Assembly: GCA_027487195.1 (NCBI GenBank)
Contig: JAIYEB010000410.1
Span: forward strand, 1-8,670
DNA from: Hyphomicrobiales bacterium
Lineage (GTDB): Bacteria > Pseudomonadota > Alphaproteobacteria > Rhizobiales > UBA4765
Direction of reading: 5' to 3'
DNA: 8,670 nucleotides
The notes under the pieces were generated by a model. It was not told where the DNA came from. It saw nothing but the letters and a program-made list of their open reading frames with translations, and made no database searches. How positions within the stretch are numbered: the stretch's first letter is position 1; each line of letters starts with the position of its first letter. Made by a program: the position numbers and the translations under genes. Positions 5,545 to 8,670 of the stretch are shown in pieces.

Positions 5545-6381
5545 TTGGCCACATCGGTTCTCGTGATCGCGCTGGCAAGCGCGTTCCTCCACGCAATGTG
5601 GAATGCCGCCGCGCGCGCAACGCCGGATCCGGCGATTACGCTGCGCGTGATCGTGATTGTTGCCGGGATCTGGATGATCCCGGTCCTGTTCTGGTTCGGG
5701 CTGCCTGCGCGGGAGGCCTGGCCCTACATCCTTGTTGGCTGCTGCTTTAACATGATGGCCGTTTTCGCCATGGGGCGTGCCTATCGCACGACGGATTTCG
5801 CCATTGCCTATCCGCTCACGCGCGGTCTTTCGCCCATCATCGTGCTCCTTGGCGCGGGCGTGTTTTTTTCAGATTGGCCAAACCTGTTCGGCACCTTTGG
5901 TGTGCTTGTCCTGTCGAGCGGACTGATCCTTCTCGTGCTCGTTGCCCATGGCCAGCGCGCGGACCGGAGCGGGCTTCTCTGGGCGGGTTTGGCCGCAATC
6001 GGGGTTGGCACGAACATCATGCTCGATTCCCAGGGTTTGAAGCTCACCCCTGAGCCCATTGGCTACGCGGCGGCTGGCTCAGTGCTGAACGCCATCATCA
6101 TTTCTGTTCTGTCATTTCGTGAGCGGGCCAAGCTGATCGGCTTTATCCGACAGCGCCCGTTGTTCTCTGCGGGCTGGACCATCGTTTCGAACATCTCATA
6201 CGGGCTGATTGCCATCGCACTTGCGATCGGGCCGGCCGCTGTCGCTGCAGCGCTTCGGGAAACCTCGATGCTGTTTGCGACCTTCATCGCGGCCTTGCTG
6301 TACAAGGAACAGATCAAACCAGCGCACTGGCTGGCTGTCGGGCTGGCGGTGGCCGGCGCGATGCTCATGCGTGCCGGGTAG
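5545..6381 (+). CDS. EamA/DMT-superfamily transporter, ten predicted membrane helices
   Basis: The product has 278 residues and is almost entirely hydrophobic. It has two EamA repeats (about 5-135 and 145-275), each expected to supply five helices. Typical features are HAMWNAAAR in helix 1, FAMGRAYRTTDFAIAYPLTR with the helix 3-4 pattern, and the closing SMLFATFIAALLYKE followed by a last hydrophobic helix. The family includes exporters of amino acids and metabolites; direction and substrate cannot be told. An in-frame TAG at 5533-5535 limits the start to TTG 5545, GTG 5563 or later. TTG is kept because it gives a complete first helix, but the ribosome site is poor, so coupling to the preceding acetyltransferase is likely. 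Last gene of the XRE-cupin operon; converges with tadA across 55 bases without a clear terminator. Confidence 0.9.
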   Translation: MATSVLVIALASAFLHAMWNAAARATPDPAITLRVIVIVAGIWMIPVLFWFGLPAREAWPYILVGCCFNMMAVFAMGRAYRTTDFAIAYPLTRGLSPIIVLLGAGVFFSDWPNLFGTFGVLVLSSGLILLVLVAHGQRADRSGLLWAGLAAIGVGTNIMLDSQGLKLTPEPIGYAAAGSVLNAIIISVLSFRERAKLIGFIRQRPLFSAGWTIVSNISYGLIAIALAIGPAAVAAALRETSMLFATFIAALLYKEQIKPAHWLAVGLAVAGAMLMRAG

Positions 6382-6436
6382 CAATCCTCGATGATCCGGT
6401 ATCAGGGTCCGCGTTGCCGGGCTGGGTGAAGACAGC

Positions 6437-6889
6437 CTAACGCTTGCTCTTAAAGAACGCGCGCAACAGTTCTGCCGCTTCGCGGTCATGAAAGCCCGCA
6501 TAGGCATCCGGCGCATGATGGCAAGTTGGATCGGCGAAGTACTGGACGCCGTTCTCGACCGCGCCGCTCTTTGGATCGCTTGCGCCGTAGTACAGCCGTC
6601 TGATCCGCGCAAACGAGATGGCTGCCGCGCATAAGGGGCAGGGCTCCAGGGTGACGTACAGATCATACCCGGGAAGGCGCTCGGACCCCACGGATTTGCA
6701 GGCATAACGGATTGCCAGCACCTCTGCATGCGCGGTTGGATCATGATCACGCAGCGTTCTGTTGCCTGCAGAAGCGACAATCGTGCCATCAGGCGCGGTC
6801 AGGACAGCGCCGACGGGTACTTCACCAGCCTCTGCGGCTGCGCGGGCCTCCTGGAAAGCCAGTGCCCAGATCGTGTCCTCGCGTCCCAT
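6437..6889 (-). CDS. tadA: tRNA(Arg) adenosine-34 deaminase
   Basis: The product has 150 residues, a normal length. Zinc cytidine-deaminase-fold motifs are present: HAE at 54-56 (PTAHAEVLAI) with the proton-shuttling glutamate, and PCPLC at 83-87 (TLEPCPLCAAAIS) with two cysteine ligands. The C-terminal YGASDPKSGAVENG and PTCHHAPDAY stretches are typical of alphaproteobacterial TadA. The enzyme converts A34 of tRNA-Arg(ACG) to inosine. The ATG at 6889 is chosen because the family N-terminus begins there; an upstream ATG at 6922 adds an unlike 11 residues. AAGGA lies 11 bases before the chosen start. The second zinc motif has Leu where Met is more usual, a mild change. It is divergent from the rluB-type gene, with 60 bases between. 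Confidence 0.93.
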   Translation of the reverse strand: MGREDTIWALAFQEARAAAEAGEVPVGAVLTAPDGTIVASAGNRTLRDHDPTAHAEVLAIRYACKSVGSERLPGYDLYVTLEPCPLCAAAISFARIRRLYYGASDPKSGAVENGVQYFADPTCHHAPDAYAGFHDREAAELLRAFFKSKR

Positions 6890-6949
6890 ATTCAGCCTAT
6901 CCTTACAGCGTGCTCGCCACATCTGTCATGACCTGTTAGAAGCCCGCGC

Positions 6950-8670
6950 ATGGCCAAAGACAGACCCCCCCGTTCGGGTGGACGCGACGGCGACAGCCCG
7001 CGCCGCCCGCCTTCACGCAGTTCCTCGTATGGCGAGCGCCCTCCGCGGCGCAATGATGAAGGTGGCGAACGTCCACCCCGTCGCTTCGACCGCCCTGAAG
7101 GCGGCGGCGATCGCCCGTTCCGCGCGCGCCCTGAAGGTGGCGGAGATCGCCCGTTCCGGCCACGCCCAGAGGGTGGCGACCGTCCGCCCCGTCGGTTTGA
7201 TCGCCCCGAAGGTGGCGGAGATCGTCCGTTCCGCGCGCGCCCCGAGGGTGGAGATCGTCCGCCGCGTCGTTTCGACCGCCCCGAGGGTGGAGATCGTCCG
7301 CCTCGGCGTTTTGATCGCCCCGAAGGTGGGGAGCGTCCGCGTCGTCCCCGTGAAGGCGATGATCGTCGCACGGCAAATCCCTATGCCGACAGTGGCCCGC
7401 GCGTCTTTGCAGACAAGACTTTCCCAGGCGAGCGCGTGGCAAAAATCATTGCGCGCTCGGGGCTTGCCTCGCGCCGTGAGGTTGAGGACTGGATCGATGA
7501 AGGCCGCATTTCGGTCAATGGTCGCGTGATCGACAGCCCGGCGCTCAACGTCACGCGCCGCGACGAGATCCGGATCGATGGCAATCTGATGCCAACGCCC
7601 GAGCGCACACGCCTGTGGCTCTACCACAAGGCACGTGGCCTCGTGACGACCGAGAGCGATCCTGAAGGTCGTCCGACGGTCTTCGAAATGCTGCCGAAGT
7701 TCCTGCCGCGCGTCATGTCGGTTGGTCGTCTTGACGTGAACACTGAAGGCTTGCTGCTGCTCACAAATGATGGCGGCGTGAAGCGCGTGCTCGAGCTCCC
7801 GGCAACGGGATGGCTGCGGCGCTACCGCGTGCGCGCGTTTGGCGAGGTCGAGACAAGCCAGCTTGAGGCGCTGTCGGAAGGCATCACCATCGATGGCACC
7901 GTCTACGGCCCGATCGAAGCGTCAATCGAGCGCAAGCAGGGCGACAATGTCTGGCTCACGATGGGTATCCGTGAGGGCAAGAACCGCGAGATCAAGGCGA
8001 TCTGCGAGTACTTGAACCTCAAGGTGAACCGTCTGATCCGCGTATCGTTTGGCCCGTTCCAGCTCGGCGAACTTGATATCGAGGAGGTTCGCGAGATCCC
8101 GATGCGGATCTTGAAGGACCAGCTCGGCGAGCGTTTGATCAAGGAAAGCAACGCCAACTTCGAAGGCCCGGTCAGGGATGGCATCGTGGCTGCGCGCGAT
8201 GTTCGCGATGAGCGCTCGGAACCGGCCGAGCGGCCCTATCGCGACCGTGCGCTGACGCCAACAGCCGAGGAAGGGCTTCGCCGCCCGACCCGTGCGAAGG
8301 AGGAAGCGCCACGCTCCGACATCCGCGCCACGCGCAAGGCCAAGACCTTTGCAGATGTGCAGGATGGCGTGGTTGATCCTGAAATGCCCGACGTCGAGAT
8401 CGACGAGGCCAGCGGGCGCATGCGCCTGAAGCCGCGCGTTGTCGAGGACCCCAAGGGCAGGGAAGTTGCGGTGGCCCGCAAGCCGGGCTCGCGCGGTCGC
8501 AGGCCTGGGCGCGAAAGCGTTGAAGGCGAAGCCCAGCAAGGCGCATCGGACGGCCAGGGCTATCGGCCCGAAGCCGCGCGCTTTGAAGGCGCTCCTGCTG
8601 AAGATGGTGAGCGCGGTGAGCGCCCGCCACGGTCGTTTGGATATAAGGGGCGGGCCGAAGGTGAGCGTCC
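6950..8670 (+). CDS. rluB: RluB-type 23S rRNA pseudouridine synthase with repetitive disordered tails (3' end outside window)
   Basis: The frame is open from ATG 6950 to the window end: 573 codons, no stop reached. Residues 1-157 are an Arg/Gly/Pro/Asp-rich tail with eight repeats. About 158-210 is an S4 RNA-binding domain (GERVAKIIARSGLASRREVE, then WIDEGRISVNG). About 220-385 is the RsuA/RluB catalytic domain, with the catalytic aspartate D262 in GRLDVNTEGLLLLTNDG, REGKNREIKAI at 341-351 and a closing RVSFGPFQLGEL. The family converts one 23S rRNA uridine near the peptidyl-transferase centre to pseudouridine. RsuA/RluE/RluF paralogues are possible, but the S4 layout and place beside tadA favour RluB. 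After 385 comes a charged, disordered tail whose end again becomes GERP-rich. An in-frame TGA at 6929-6931 excludes any upstream ATG; a weak AGAAG precedes the start. Confidence 0.9.
   Translation, partial: MAKDRPPRSGGRDGDSPRRPPSRSSSYGERPPRRNDEGGERPPRRFDRPEGGGDRPFRARPEGGGDRPFRPRPEGGDRPPRRFDRPEGGGDRPFRARPEGGDRPPRRFDRPEGGDRPPRRFDRPEGGERPRRPREGDDRRTANPYADSGPRVFADKTFPGERVAKIIARSGLASRREVEDWIDEGRISVNGRVIDSPALNVTRRDEIRIDGNLMPTPERTRLWLYHKARGLVTTESDPEGRPTVFEMLPKFLPRVMSVGRLDVNTEGLLLLTNDGGVKRVLELPATGWLRRYRVRAFGEVETSQLEALSEGITIDGTVYGPIEASIERKQGDNVWLTMGIREGKNREIKAICEYLNLKVNRLIRVSFGPFQLGELDIEEVREIPMRILKDQLGERLIKESNANFEGPVRDGIVAARDVRDERSEPAERPYRDRALTPTAEEGLRRPTRAKEEAPRSDIRATRKAKTFADVQDGVVDPEMPDVEIDEASGRMRLKPRVVEDPKGREVAVARKPGSRGRRPGRESVEGEAQQGASDGQGYRPEAARFEGAPAEDGERGERPPRSFGYKGRAEGER
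7058..7351 (+). repeat. Eight in-frame coding repeats of 30-39 bases in the rluB-type gene
   Basis: The units encode residues 37-134 and come in two main forms. The long form is EGGDRPPRRFDRP, 13 residues; the short form is EGGGDRPFRARP, 12 residues. The order is long (with E for D), short, short (P for A), long, short, long, long, then a degenerate ten-residue unit EGGERPRRPR. Unit lengths are multiples of three. Most differences between units are synonymous third-position changes. The sequence has no predicted fold and a strong positive charge from arginine, which suits RNA contact. Confidence 0.9.

Noticed and set aside
7058..7351. CRISPR-like array, because of regular 36-39 base repetition
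   Set aside because: There are no unique spacers, units abut directly, all are multiples of three, and they are in frame within a gene.
6892..7371. Leftward frame encoding repeated GGRSPPSGRSKRR-type peptide, and other repetitive frames here
   Set aside because: These are mirror images of the rluB-type repeats. The rightward frame continues into an intact S4 and catalytic domain, and differences between repeats are synonymous only in that frame.

Overview
The window looks like ordinary chromosome from a GC-rich alphaproteobacterium, probably Hyphomicrobiales or a relative. The evidence is the tRNA-Leu(UAG)-tig pair, a divergent tadA / rluB-type pair, an rluB product with long Arg/Gly/Pro-rich disordered tails, and the style of the TadA and trigger factor proteins. 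The taxonomic call comes from remembered protein and synteny features, not from a search. There is no insertion sequence, phage, integrase or CRISPR array.

Layout. Bases 1-144 hold the 3' end of a rightward FAD-dependent oxidoreductase gene, overlapping tail to tail by 11 bases with a leftward LuxR-type regulator (134-721). Upstream of that regulator on the same strand is a calcineurin-like metallophosphoesterase (776-1636). After a 274-base intergenic stretch come a rightward 54-residue membrane protein (1911-2075), tRNA-Leu with anticodon UAG (2181-2265) and tig for trigger factor (2306-3691). The 226 bases after tig hold an imperfect dyad and a good rightward intrinsic terminator, and could hide a small RNA.

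The most interesting block is 3918-6381. A leftward MddA/PAT-type N-acetyltransferase is divergent from a rightward three-gene set: XRE-cupin regulator, a second acetyltransferase resembling tabtoxin-resistance protein Ttr, and an EamA/DMT transporter. A nearly perfect 28-bp palindrome lies between the divergent genes and contains the regulator's own start codon, so the regulator mRNA is probably leaderless and autoregulated. Known relatives of both acetyltransferases inactivate glutamine-synthetase inhibitors (phosphinothricin and methionine sulfoximine for one, tabtoxinine-beta-lactam for the other). The block may therefore be a regulated detoxification and export cassette for glutamate or glutamine analogues. 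This is a hypothesis from family resemblance and gene order.

The right end is RNA-modification housekeeping. tadA (6437-6889, leftward) converges on the transporter and is divergent from an RluB-type 23S rRNA pseudouridine synthase (from 6950, running off the window). The latter carries eight 10-13-residue repeats before its S4 domain and a long charged tail after the catalytic domain.
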